Shown: piece by piece, positions 45,892 through 54,500 of the stretch | Layout of the letters: every line of letters begins with the position of its first letter | Position numbering within the stretch: position 1 is the first letter of the stretch | Origin: Rhodocyclaceae bacterium | GTDB lineage: Bacteria; Pseudomonadota; Gammaproteobacteria; Burkholderiales; Rhodocyclaceae | DNA: 64,000 nucleotides | Direction: 5' to 3' | NCBI GenBank assembly: GCA_019455325.1 | Contig: JACFMQ010000010.1 | Coordinates: forward strand, 1-64,000 | Made by a program: the position numbers and the translations under genes | Notes under the pieces: generated by a model | Told to the model about the DNA's origin: nothing | What the model saw: only the letters and a program-made list of their open reading frames with translations | The model's database searches: none

Positions 45892-46677
45892 ATGAGCATT
45901 CTCGTCATGGCGCGGGTATGGCAGGACTACCCTGGTTCCGGGGGCTCGGAACTGCTCGCCTTGCTGGCCCTCGCCGACTGGAGCGACGACGACGGACAAT
46001 GCTGGCCGTCCATGGGCGCCATCGCTGAAAAGACGCGGCTTTCCCGCTCCCAAGCGCAGCGGATCGTACATGGTCTCATTGCCGACGGCTTCGTCCTCGT
46101 AGTCGGCAACGAAGCCGGCGGGAAACCCGGATCGACTCGACGATATCAGATCAACCTCGCAGCCATGACGGGCCGCATGGATGCTACCCCTACGGGTCGC
46201 ACCGGTGCGACGGGTAGCGTGCATGCGACGGGTCGCGCCAGTGCGGCAGAGGGGTCGCATGGATGCGGCGAGACGGGTCGCACCGGTGCGACCCAAACCA
46301 TCAGTGAACCGTCAACAACCGTCAATACGCGGGAGCAGGCTCCCGCTTCCATCCCAGCGCCGGGCAAGACGAAATCCGAAAGCCAAACCCTGAAAACCTT
46401 CCTGGCGTCGTGCAAGGCATCCGGGGTGAAGCCGATCCCTGACGACGACCCGATTTTCAGCTACGCGGAGCAGGTCGGTCTTTCGGACGAAATGCTGGCG
46501 GTTGCCTGGGCGGAATTCAAAGCCCGCTACCTGCCGACCGCCAAGCGGCAAAAGGACTGGCGGCAGCACTTCCGTAACGCCGTCCGTCGCAACTGGTTCA
46601 GCCTGTGGTTCCTGAAGGCGGAAGAGGAAGCCCGATGGACGACCGCCGGCGAACAGGCACGGAGGATTGCCGCATGA
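45892..46677 (+). CDS. phage O-like replication initiator
   Basis: A 261-residue protein with an N-terminal winged-helix domain (residues 1-85, ALADWSDDDGQCWPSMGAIAEKTRLSRSQAQRIVHGLIADGFV), a low-complexity middle (about 92-135), and a C-terminal domain rich in Trp. The middle part is the translation of six palindromic DNA repeats, like the iterons of the lambda origin inside gene O. Gene order O-like then DnaB fits initiator and helicase. I prefer the ATG at 45892 to the TTG at 45886. Its stop overlaps the dnaB start (ATGA). Confidence 0.82.
   Translation: MSILVMARVWQDYPGSGGSELLALLALADWSDDDGQCWPSMGAIAEKTRLSRSQAQRIVHGLIADGFVLVVGNEAGGKPGSTRRYQINLAAMTGRMDATPTGRTGATGSVHATGRASAAEGSHGCGETGRTGATQTISEPSTTVNTREQAPASIPAPGKTKSESQTLKTFLASCKASGVKPIPDDDPIFSYAEQVGLSDEMLAVAWAEFKARYLPTAKRQKDWRQHFRNAVRRNWFSLWFLKAEEEARWTTAGEQARRIAA
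46165..46294. repeat. intragenic palindromic iterons, candidate replication origin
   Basis: About six imperfect units of 18-24 bp, each beginning ACGGGtcGC or GGGTCGC and ending in gTGCGac. The last is GGGTCGCACCGGTGCGACCC (46275-46294), a perfect palindrome; another near-complete copy is at 46195-46212. All unit lengths are multiples of three, so the reading frame is kept. Confidence 0.75.
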
Positions 46678-48077
46678 ACGCCCCCGCCTTTCGCCTGCCG
46701 CCCCACAGCATCGAATCCGAGCAGTCGCTGCTCGGCGCGCTGCTGATCGGCGGCGCAGCGGCATGGGATCGCGTCGCTGACCGGATCGCCGATGCCGACT
46801 TCTACCGCGACGAGCACCGGCGTATCTTCCGCGCTATCCAGCGGCTACAGGAGCGCGGCAAGCCAGCAGATGTGGTCACCGTCGCCGAGGCCCTTGATTC
46901 GGCTGGCGAGACCGAGCACACCGGCGGTCTTGCTTATCTCGGCGAACTGGCACAGAACACGCCGTCGGCGGCGAATATCGCCCGCTACGCCGAGATCGTG
47001 CGTGATCGCCGCATTCGTCGCGACGTGCTGGCAATCGGCCACCGCATTGCGGACTTGGCGGCATCTGCTGGCAGCGACACCGGCTCACTCGTGGAACAAG
47101 CCACCGGGCTGGTCATGGAGCTGGCGGACGCCCGGCACGCCGGACGGGAACCCCAGAGCATTGACGAACTGCTGCCCGGCGTCCTGGAAGCCCTGGAGCT
47201 GCGTATCCAGAAACACGGGCTGATTTCCGGCCTGCCGACAGGGTTCCGTGACCTTGATCATCTCCTGTGTGGCCTGCACCCCGGAGACCTTGTTATCGTC
47301 GCTGGCCGGCCGTCGATGGGCAAGACATCGCTGGCGCTGAACATGGCCGAGAACGTGGCCGTGAGCGGTGGCACCGCATTCGTGGTCTCGCTTGAAATGG
47401 CAGCGTCCCAGCTCGCGGAACGCAGCGTGGCCCGCTTCGGGGGCATCAGCACCCAGGCTTTGCGATCCGGCAATCTCGACGACGAAGGCTGTAGCCGCGT
47501 TTCGGCATCACTGGCGCAGTTGAGCGACAAGCGCCTTGTCGTTGCCGACGACCCAACTTTGTCCCATCCGGCACGTATCCGCCTTGCAGCCCGGAAGGTA
47601 AGGCAGCGCATGGGCGGCCTCGACCTGATCGTCATCGATTACCTGCAACTGATGCGCGGCGACGGCAACACCCGCAACGAGGAACTTGGTGGGATCACGC
47701 GCGCCCTGAAGCTACTGGCGCGGGAAATGGCCTGCCCCATCGTCCTGCTGAGCCAGCTTTCCCGGAAGGTTGAAGAGCGCGGCGACAAGCGGCCGATGCT
47801 GTCCGACCTGCGCGAATCCGGCGCCATCGAGCAGGACGCCGACGTGGTGCTCATGGCCTACCGCGATGACTACTACTACCCAGACAGCCATTTCAAGGGC
47901 TTCGCCGAGGTTCTCGTCCGAAAACAACGCATGGGGCCGACGGGTGACGTGCGGCTGATCTTCCAAGGCGAGTTCTCCCGGTTCTGCGATGCCGGCCAGC
48001 ATGAATTTGCTGAGGCGGCAGCACGAGCAGCCCAGACCCGGAAAAGGCAATCAGGCAAGAGGGGGTTCGATGCCTGA
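46674..48077 (+). CDS. dnaB: replicative DNA helicase, DnaB family
   Basis: A 467-residue hexameric helicase: N-terminal primase-interacting domain (PPHSIESEQSLLGALL), linker, and RecA-like C-terminal domain with Walker A GRPSMGKTS, Walker B LIVIDYLQLM, and LLSQLSRKVEER and DLRESGAIEQDADVV. It is full length compared with bacterial DnaB (about 470), so it could replace the host helicase on the element's origin. It is coupled to the O-like gene by a four-base overlap. Confidence 0.95.
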   Translation: MNAPAFRLPPHSIESEQSLLGALLIGGAAAWDRVADRIADADFYRDEHRRIFRAIQRLQERGKPADVVTVAEALDSAGETEHTGGLAYLGELAQNTPSAANIARYAEIVRDRRIRRDVLAIGHRIADLAASAGSDTGSLVEQATGLVMELADARHAGREPQSIDELLPGVLEALELRIQKHGLISGLPTGFRDLDHLLCGLHPGDLVIVAGRPSMGKTSLALNMAENVAVSGGTAFVVSLEMAASQLAERSVARFGGISTQALRSGNLDDEGCSRVSASLAQLSDKRLVVADDPTLSHPARIRLAARKVRQRMGGLDLIVIDYLQLMRGDGNTRNEELGGITRALKLLAREMACPIVLLSQLSRKVEERGDKRPMLSDLRESGAIEQDADVVLMAYRDDYYYPDSHFKGFAEVLVRKQRMGPTGDVRLIFQGEFSRFCDAGQHEFAEAAARAAQTRKRQSGKRGFDA

Positions 48078-48082
48078 CCGTC

Positions 48083-48131
48083 GGCGATGGGGTGCAATTT
48101 CTGCACCTCCTTGCAAGGATCGCCCATCGCC
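48083..48131. promoter_or_regulatory. inverted repeats after dnaB
   Basis: GGCGATGGG (48083-48091) and its complement CCCATCGCC (48123-48131) enclose a smaller hairpin GGTGCA-N5-TGCACC. The structure sits between the dnaB stop and the next start at 48152 and may regulate the genes beyond. Confidence 0.4.
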
Positions 48132-48151
48132 TTGCACAGAAGGTGTGCGCC

Positions 48152-48448
48152 ATGAGTAACCCATGGCTTGACGCTGCCAGCGCCGTTGCTGCCGCGGTTG
48201 CGGATTTTCCGGAGTTGCATGAGAGCCAGGCGCTCGGCGGTATCGCCGAACAGATTTTCAGTGCGCAGTCGGAACTCGCGCGGATCGCCGCCGCCCTCAC
48301 CGCCGACAATCCGGAGATAGCCGATGCCATCGTGAGGGTTGCCGACCTGCTGACGGATGCCGTCGGCACGGCCCGCCGCCTCTCCGGCCATCCCGAGCCG
48401 CCACTGGCCGTCGCCTGCTTCCATGCCGCGCCGGATATCGTCCAATGA
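48152..48448 (+). CDS. hypothetical element protein, 98 residues
   Basis: A helical, Ala-rich protein (DAASAVAAAVADFPELHESQALGGIAEQIFSAQSELARIAAALTADNPEIADAIVRVADLL) that starts at the ATG at 48152. No known family. It overlaps the next gene by four bases. Confidence 0.6.
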   Translation: MSNPWLDAASAVAAAVADFPELHESQALGGIAEQIFSAQSELARIAAALTADNPEIADAIVRVADLLTDAVGTARRLSGHPEPPLAVACFHAAPDIVQ

Positions 48449-49029
48449 AGACCCCGACCAGATCCGACCTCGACGCCGCGATAGCTGCACGGTTGAGAGG
48501 TTTTCCCCCGCAGGCCGTCAGAAAGGCCGCACAAGCGATTTTCATCCTAGCGCCTGCGGGTGAGGGTGCCCCGCTCAATAAAAATGCGCTGGTGCTTTTC
48601 CTCACCTCGTTTGGGCTGGCCCCCTTGGGCAATCCGGAGACGCTTTCGCACGCCCTGATCGCGACGGCGGCGGCGGAGGCCGAAGCGTGGCATCTGTTCT
48701 ACCCCGCCGCGTTCGCTACCTGGCAAGCCTGGCGGCAAGCCGAGCGGGCGCGCAGCCGTCACGGCGGCGATGCGCTCGATCGCCTGCTCCGGAAACTGAT
48801 CGACGAGCTACCGGACTTCAGCCCGTCCATGCTGTGGGCTGAATCAATTCGTCGTACCGAGGGTTCCGGTTGCGATGTCCTGTGCGACTACGATCCCGAC
48901 CACGACGCGCTGACCTTCGAGCATCACGGTACGCTGGCCGACATTGGCTTTGCGGCATTCCGCCGCCGTGTGCAACGGATCAAAAAATCTGTGCGACATG
49001 AACCGGCAAGTGTCGCAGCTTGTAGATGA
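48445..49029 (+). CDS. hypothetical element protein, 194 residues
   Basis: An Ala/Arg-rich protein with a helical middle (ALIATAAAEAEAWHLFYPAAFATWQAWRQAERARSRHGGDALDRLLRKLIDELPDF). No recognised domain. It overlaps the preceding gene (ATGA). Together with the 98-residue gene it sits between the replication and virion-associated parts; its role is unknown. Confidence 0.6.
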   Translation: MKTPTRSDLDAAIAARLRGFPPQAVRKAAQAIFILAPAGEGAPLNKNALVLFLTSFGLAPLGNPETLSHALIATAAAEAEAWHLFYPAAFATWQAWRQAERARSRHGGDALDRLLRKLIDELPDFSPSMLWAESIRRTEGSGCDVLCDYDPDHDALTFEHHGTLADIGFAAFRRRVQRIKKSVRHEPASVAACR

Positions 49030-49116
49030 CGATAGACCCCGAATGACGACCTGTAGCGCGTTGCGGATTTTTCAGGCGCCAGCGTTTGACCATCTCATAG
49101 GTAACAGGAGTGCGCA

Positions 49117-49497
49117 ATGGAATCCGTTAGAAACCCGTTCAATAACTGCTATCTCTCCCCGGAGGATTCTTCTCCGGAATCGATCCTGGCTTCGGCCAGG
49201 GCAACTTTCTACACCAATCCCTTGGTGATGCAAGCTTCGGTCGAGGCGCTGGAGTCCCGGTTGGCCGAACTGCAGGGGCGAATCGCCAAGCGGGAGAAGA
49301 AAGTTGCTGCCTTCCGTATGCTGGCCGGCAACAGTTCGGCTTGCAGTTTTATTTGTCCGGGAACTGGAGGTGATCTGTTCGACAGCGCGGCGAGGCTTGA
49401 AGCGGAGGCGGCGATGCTTGCCCACTATCGCCTGATCAAGGAGGGCATTGAGCGTTTGATCGAATTGAAAAAGCAGATGGCGGAGGCGAAAAAATGA
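49117..49497 (+). CDS. hypothetical coiled-coil protein, 126 residues
   Basis: The segment from about residue 40 (SVEALESRLAELQGRIAKREKKVAAF) and the C-terminus (YRLIKEGIERLIELKKQMAEAKK) form probable coiled coils around a Cys/Gly-rich loop (NSSACSFICPGTGGD). The start at 49117 has CAGGAGTGCGCA upstream. It overlaps the next gene by four bases, and both encode similar helical proteins. Confidence 0.6.
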   Translation: MESVRNPFNNCYLSPEDSSPESILASARATFYTNPLVMQASVEALESRLAELQGRIAKREKKVAAFRMLAGNSSACSFICPGTGGDLFDSAARLEAEAAMLAHYRLIKEGIERLIELKKQMAEAKK

Positions 49498-49871
49498 ACT
49501 ACTCCACCTCCCCACATCTTCACCCCTGCCTCACCAGACGCGGAGAAATCGTAACGCGATCGGGCCGCAACGTCAGGCATCTCTTCGGAAACGACCACGC
49601 GATTCTTCTGAAGAGCCTTGAAGATATTGAATCGGTCTTGGCAGATGCTCGGCAGGAACATGAGGAACGCTGCGGGAAAGTGGCGGAATTGACCGAGTAT
49701 CTCGAAAACCTCGAAGCCATACGACTCCTGAAGAACCAGGTCCACAGCGATGTTTCAGACCACCTGCGGAAGCTGGGGGCGGAGGCGGAAATGCGTGATC
49801 GACTGGCATGGGCGATCCGTGGCCTTGAGCGTGCGATCGAGTGGCGCAAGGAAAATCCATTGCTGGCATGA
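49494..49871 (+). CDS. hypothetical coiled-coil protein, 125 residues
   Basis: After a basic N-terminus (RRGEIVTRSGRNVRHLFGND), helices at 38-75 and 85-120 (LLKSLEDIESVLADARQEHEERCGKVAELTEYLENLEAIRLL) are likely coiled coils. No family recognised. It is coupled to both neighbours by ATGA overlaps and is perhaps paired with the preceding protein. Confidence 0.6.
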   Translation: MNYSTSPHLHPCLTRRGEIVTRSGRNVRHLFGNDHAILLKSLEDIESVLADARQEHEERCGKVAELTEYLENLEAIRLLKNQVHSDVSDHLRKLGAEAEMRDRLAWAIRGLERAIEWRKENPLLA

Positions 49872-50368
49872 GAATCCTCGACGGCCACAACGTTTCTCCG
49901 GGCAACCGTCTCGACGTGTCGGCTGGCGGTCTGCTCGTCGGGCCGGGCGGTGCTACGAGCGACAGCATTCCCGCCACCCTCCCGCCCGGCTCCTTCATCG
50001 TCAATGCCGAGTCCGTCCGTATCGTCGGTGTCGAGCGCCTGGATCGCCTGCTCGACGGCGTGCAGGCGCTGACGATGCCGGCACAGCTATCGACCAGCGA
50101 GTATGTCGTTCCGCCGCCGGTTGTTGCTGCCTTGGGCCGGCAGTTCTTCTGCGCCCTCAACACCGCCGGCAACGTCATCCGCGATGGCGACTCGCCCGAT
50201 CCACAGGAGCATGAGCGCTTGACGATCGACTGGCTCGATCAGGTGCTCGCCGGCCTTGCCGAGCTGCGTGAGAAGGGCGTCGAGGGGCTCTCCCCTGAGT
50301 ACCGCTGGATTCTCGCTACCCATGAAACCGCCGAAGACGGCATCACCCTTTCAGGAGCAAAACCATGA
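49868..50368 (+). CDS. virion-associated protein with GTSDSIP-type motif
   Basis: A 166-residue protein whose N-terminal part (GGLLVGPGGATSDSIPATLPPGSFIVNAES, residues 20-49) is a variant of the glycine-rich GPGTGTSDSIPARLSxGEFVVNA motif seen in many phage tail, tape-measure and internal virion proteins. The C-terminal half is helical. The start at 49868 overlaps the previous stop. It opens the block of virion-associated genes. Confidence 0.65.
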   Translation: MRILDGHNVSPGNRLDVSAGGLLVGPGGATSDSIPATLPPGSFIVNAESVRIVGVERLDRLLDGVQALTMPAQLSTSEYVVPPPVVAALGRQFFCALNTAGNVIRDGDSPDPQEHERLTIDWLDQVLAGLAELREKGVEGLSPEYRWILATHETAEDGITLSGAKP

Positions 50369-51528
50369 GCAACCCCCTGATCGCCCTCGGCCATGCCATG
50401 CGCGGCGCCGTACCTGCAGCGATGGAAATCGACCACCAGCGCGAGAATCAGCGCCGCTTCGATCTCCAGGAATCCCGTGCCGCCGAAGAACTCGGCATGC
50501 GCAAGCAATCGCACGGCGCGCAAATGGCCGTGGCCGGCCTGCAGAGGATTAAGCTGCAACGCGAGACCGACGACGATACAGCGCTGCGCGAGCACCTGAC
50601 CGCCTGGCGCGATGGTCGGCAGAAGATCCAGGCTGGCGACTTCGCTGCATTCGAGATGGCTTTGTCGGAATACAACACCAATCAGGGGTGGTCCGCCGAC
50701 GGTTTCACGATGAAGCCCCGCCTCGACGACAACGGTCGGCAGGTTCTCGACCGCTATGATGCCACCGGCAAGCTGATCGACTCCAGCCCACCGCTGACGC
50801 GGGGCGCAGTGCTGGGCCTGTTCGATATGGGCATGGCCGGGAAAATGAAATGGCTGAACCCGAAGCGCTACGACGAGGCTGCGGCTCGCGCCGCCGCTCT
50901 GCAAGCGAAAGATGCCGAGTGGGAGCACAAAGAAAAGGTCGCCACCGGGAACAACGCGACCTCCCTCGAAGTCGCTCGCATCAGTCAGAGCGCGGCAGAT
51001 CGCCGGCATGCCGGTACGCTCGCCCTGCAACGGGATCGGCTGGAGTTCGACAAGGCGCGGGGTGGGCTGACGCTGGCGCAGCAGCGTAGCAATTTCGAGA
51101 TCGACGCTGCGAGGGAAATGCTCGACGGTATGAGCGAAGATGAAGTCCGCCGTCGCACCACGCCGACAACCGCGACCGGCCGGGAAAATCCCGACTTTGA
51201 TCCGGCGCTGGCGCGGGCCGCGAAGCTCGCCAGCCGGCGCCGGATCGGCGATGACGACTGGTTCGATCAGCGGCAAGGCCGGCCGCCGTCCAACACCTTT
51301 GCCAGCAAGCCGCTCAACCAGATGACCGATGCGCAGCTCGAGCAGATCGGCCGCCAGGCTGGCAATGAAGGCCGATTGAAGATTGATGCCGAACTTGCCC
51401 GCCGTTCACTGGCCGGTATGAAGGGAGCGGAGGGCTACAGCGTCGGCCAGTACGTCGAGGGCAAGGGCTTTCAAGTGCTTGACGCCAGCGGCCGGCCGGT
51501 TTCCTGGTTGCGGAGAAGAGCGCAATGA
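50365..51528 (+). CDS. hypothetical virion-associated protein, 387 residues
   Basis: A long, mainly helical protein with a coiled-coil first half (MEIDHQRENQRRFDLQESRAAEELGMRKQS, HKEKVATGNNATSLEVARISQSAADRRH) and a polar, disordered C-terminal part. No enzyme motif. Helix-rich internal proteins of this size encoded directly before a giant protein are common among ejection proteins of short-tailed phages; this assignment is by context only. It overlaps both neighbours by four bases. Confidence 0.55.
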   Translation: MSNPLIALGHAMRGAVPAAMEIDHQRENQRRFDLQESRAAEELGMRKQSHGAQMAVAGLQRIKLQRETDDDTALREHLTAWRDGRQKIQAGDFAAFEMALSEYNTNQGWSADGFTMKPRLDDNGRQVLDRYDATGKLIDSSPPLTRGAVLGLFDMGMAGKMKWLNPKRYDEAAARAAALQAKDAEWEHKEKVATGNNATSLEVARISQSAADRRHAGTLALQRDRLEFDKARGGLTLAQQRSNFEIDAAREMLDGMSEDEVRRRTTPTTATGRENPDFDPALARAAKLASRRRIGDDDWFDQRQGRPPSNTFASKPLNQMTDAQLEQIGRQAGNEGRLKIDAELARRSLAGMKGAEGYSVGQYVEGKGFQVLDASGRPVSWLRRRAQ

Positions 51529-54500
51529 GCGGCTTCGAACTGGTTCCGCTCGACAGCAGCGAAGTGGTGGAAGGTGGCTGGGAGCTTGCACCCATCGAAC
51601 CCGACCGCCCGTCTGTGCTGCGGAATGTCGCGCTGAACAACCCGGCAACCGCCATCGGCGAGGTTGCGATGAATCTCGGTAGCCAGATGGTCGCGTTGCC
51701 AGTTGCTGGCCTTGCGGGACTGGTGACCGAAGCCGGCAGCGTCGTTGGCCTGACCGACAAGACCGGCGCCGACGTGGTGCATTCGGTCGGCGATGCCTTG
51801 ACCTATCAACCGCGCGGCGAACTCGGGCAAACCGCTGCGCAGGTCGTTGCCTATCCGTTCGAGAAACTGCACGAGGCCGCGACATGGGCCGGGGAGAAAA
51901 CCCTGCAAGCGACTGGCAGCCCCGGCGCGGCAACGGCCGTGCATACCGCCGTCGAAGGTGTGTTGCCGATGGCAGCATTTCCCGCCGCGCGTGCCGGCCG
52001 TGCCGCGTTGCGCGAAGCCGAATCGCCCAAGGCGATGACTGCGCGCGGACTGCTCAACTTGCACCATGAGCCATCGCCGGCGGTTCTTCAGCGCTTGATG
52101 CGCCTGTCCGAGGAAGAGGCGGTTGCGCTGTTCGAGAACTGGCAGGCGAAGAAATCGGGAGGCGGGAATGCAGCATTGGGCAGTGATGGCAACATACGAC
52201 GCATGGCTGCGGATGCGGAACCGCTGCCTCAACCCGAAGGACAAGGACTGGCACAACTACGGCGGCCGGGGCGTGACGATCTGTCCGCAATGGCTGACCA
52301 GTTTCCAGACGTTCCTGAAGGACGTAGGCCCGAAGCCGGAGCGGAGCCGGTTGCTGTGGCTGGGGCGGCTGGACCTCGATGGGAATTACACCCCGGAGAA
52401 CGTAGCCTGGCTGAGGCATCAGCGCCAGATTTCGCACCGGAGGTATTGTCACCGGATACCGGTTGGCGGGCAGGCCATGACAATCCAGGAGGCCGGACCG
52501 GTTATCGGCTTGCCGGCGATGACCTTGCGCCGGAGATTGCTGGTGCGGAGGCTCGACCTGTCGGAGGCGGTGCAGTTGGGACGGATGCCGTATCGCCGCG
52601 ATTCGAAATTCCTGACGCACGATGGACAGACTTTGAGCGTGCCGGAATGGGCGAAGAAGCTCGGAATTCGAGTGCGGACGTTGCGCGAGCGGATACAGCG
52701 CGGCGATCCGAGCCCACTGACGCCGGGATTGCGCCGGTCGCCGACCCGGTACAAGACAGCCTCGCCCGCGCCGAGCGCACCTTGAGCGAGCAGGGCAGCA
52801 TCGCCGGTTTCATCGACTACTACAACCGCTACGTCCATGATGGCAACACGGTCGAGTCCTTCATCCGGCACCCGGACGGCGCGCATAGCTTGCGCGTAGT
52901 CGACAGGCACGGCACGCACACTGTGCGGATTCCGCCCGACTTCCTGAATCAATACTTCGACGCCTTGCGCGATCCGGCGAAGGTTGCCGAAATCGAGGTG
53001 CCCAATCGGGGAGAGATGGTGTTGGGACGGAGCCTGCGCGAGATAGACGACGCAACGCTGTCCCGATTGGCCAACATGAGCGCGATGGCGCCGGCCGCGC
53101 GGGTAAAGGTGACGCGCGAGATCAGGCGACGCGAGGCGGAAATGGCACGCAGCGAGGCAGGCCGGGGAATGCCGGCGGTTGCAGAAGCCGTGTCGGAGCC
53201 AGTTGCCGAGCAGGTACGTATCGCCGACAAGGCCGTGACGGAATTCGACGATGCCGCGCTGATGCGCATCATCGAGCGCCCGAGCTATGGCGAAGCTGCG
53301 AAGGCGAAGGCCCGTGCCGAGATTGAGCGCCGTGCCGCCATTGCCAACCTTCCCGAAGCGACGCCGGAGACTCAGGCGATGGCCGCCGAAGTCCAGAACG
53401 GCAAATGGAGCCCCGGTGCCAACTACGCGCCTTTCGTGGACCAGATGCGCGCGCCGAAGGCTGAGGCCGGGAGCGTCGCCGATCTGCCCGCCCCGATCCG
53501 CCGCGAACACATCATCAAGGACTTCGCCAATGTGCTGGGCGCCACGGTCTATGAGGGCCGCGTGAGGGGCAAGAACCGCCTTGGCTTCTTCCGTCGTGGG
53601 AACGAGGAAACCCGAATCAAGAACGCCAACGACATCGAGGTCGCCGCTCACGAACTGGCCCACCTGATCGACAGCCGCGTTCCCGAACTGTCCAATGCGT
53701 GGCGATCCGACAAGGCGCTCCGCGAGGAATTGAAGTCGGTCAGCTACGATCAGAAGAGCGTCCCCGAAGGCTTCGCCGAGAGTGTCCGCCTCTGGATGAC
53801 GCAGCCCGAGACGTTGGAGTCCCGCGCGCCCAAGGTGGCTGCCTGGCTTGACGACTTCGCCGCCAAGCATGAGTACGGCCCCGCGATGAAGAAGGCGCAG
53901 GAGCAGATGACCGGCTGGTTCGGGCAGGATGCCTTGAACCGCGCCCGCTCGAAGATCGGCACGGAAAAGTCGCTGGCGGAATACTTCGACCGCGCTTTCG
54001 ACAAGTTCCGGCAATCCACCGTCGATGACCTGCACGGCATCATGCAGATGGAACGCGACCTGACCGGCAAGCTGTCGCCAGTCGGCCCCTACGAATCCGC
54101 CCGCCTGTCCCGCGCCTCGGCCAGCATCGCCGATGGTGCGGTACGGTTCGGTCATCCGGTGAAGAACCCCGATGGCTCGTTCAAGTTCGCCGGCAAGGGA
54201 TTGGAGGAAATACTACAGCCCGTTGCGAAAAACCTTGACGACGCATTGCTCTACTTCGTCGGCCGCTCGGCCAATGAACTGATGGCGCAGGGGCGGGAGC
54301 ACCTATTCACGCGCGGCGAAATCGACGCGATGTTGAGGCTCAAGACCCCGGAGCGCGCTAAGGCGTTCGAGGAATACCAAGCATGGAATCGCGGCATCCT
54401 CGACTTCGCCGAGGCGCAGGGCATTATCAACCCGGAGACGCGCCGGCTGTGGCAGCGCACGCAATACCTGCCATTCCATCGTGTCGATCAACCGGGAGGC

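Noticed and set aside
45197-46294. CRISPR array suspected from repeated palindromes
   Set aside because: The repeats are short, imperfect and in-frame inside a gene or clustered as operators. There are no regular unique spacers and no cas genes.
52449-54155. A 568-codon minus-strand frame under the polyvalent gene
   Set aside because: Typical antisense composition with no start signal. Unlike the nested plus-strand frame at 52168-52785 it contains no family pattern.
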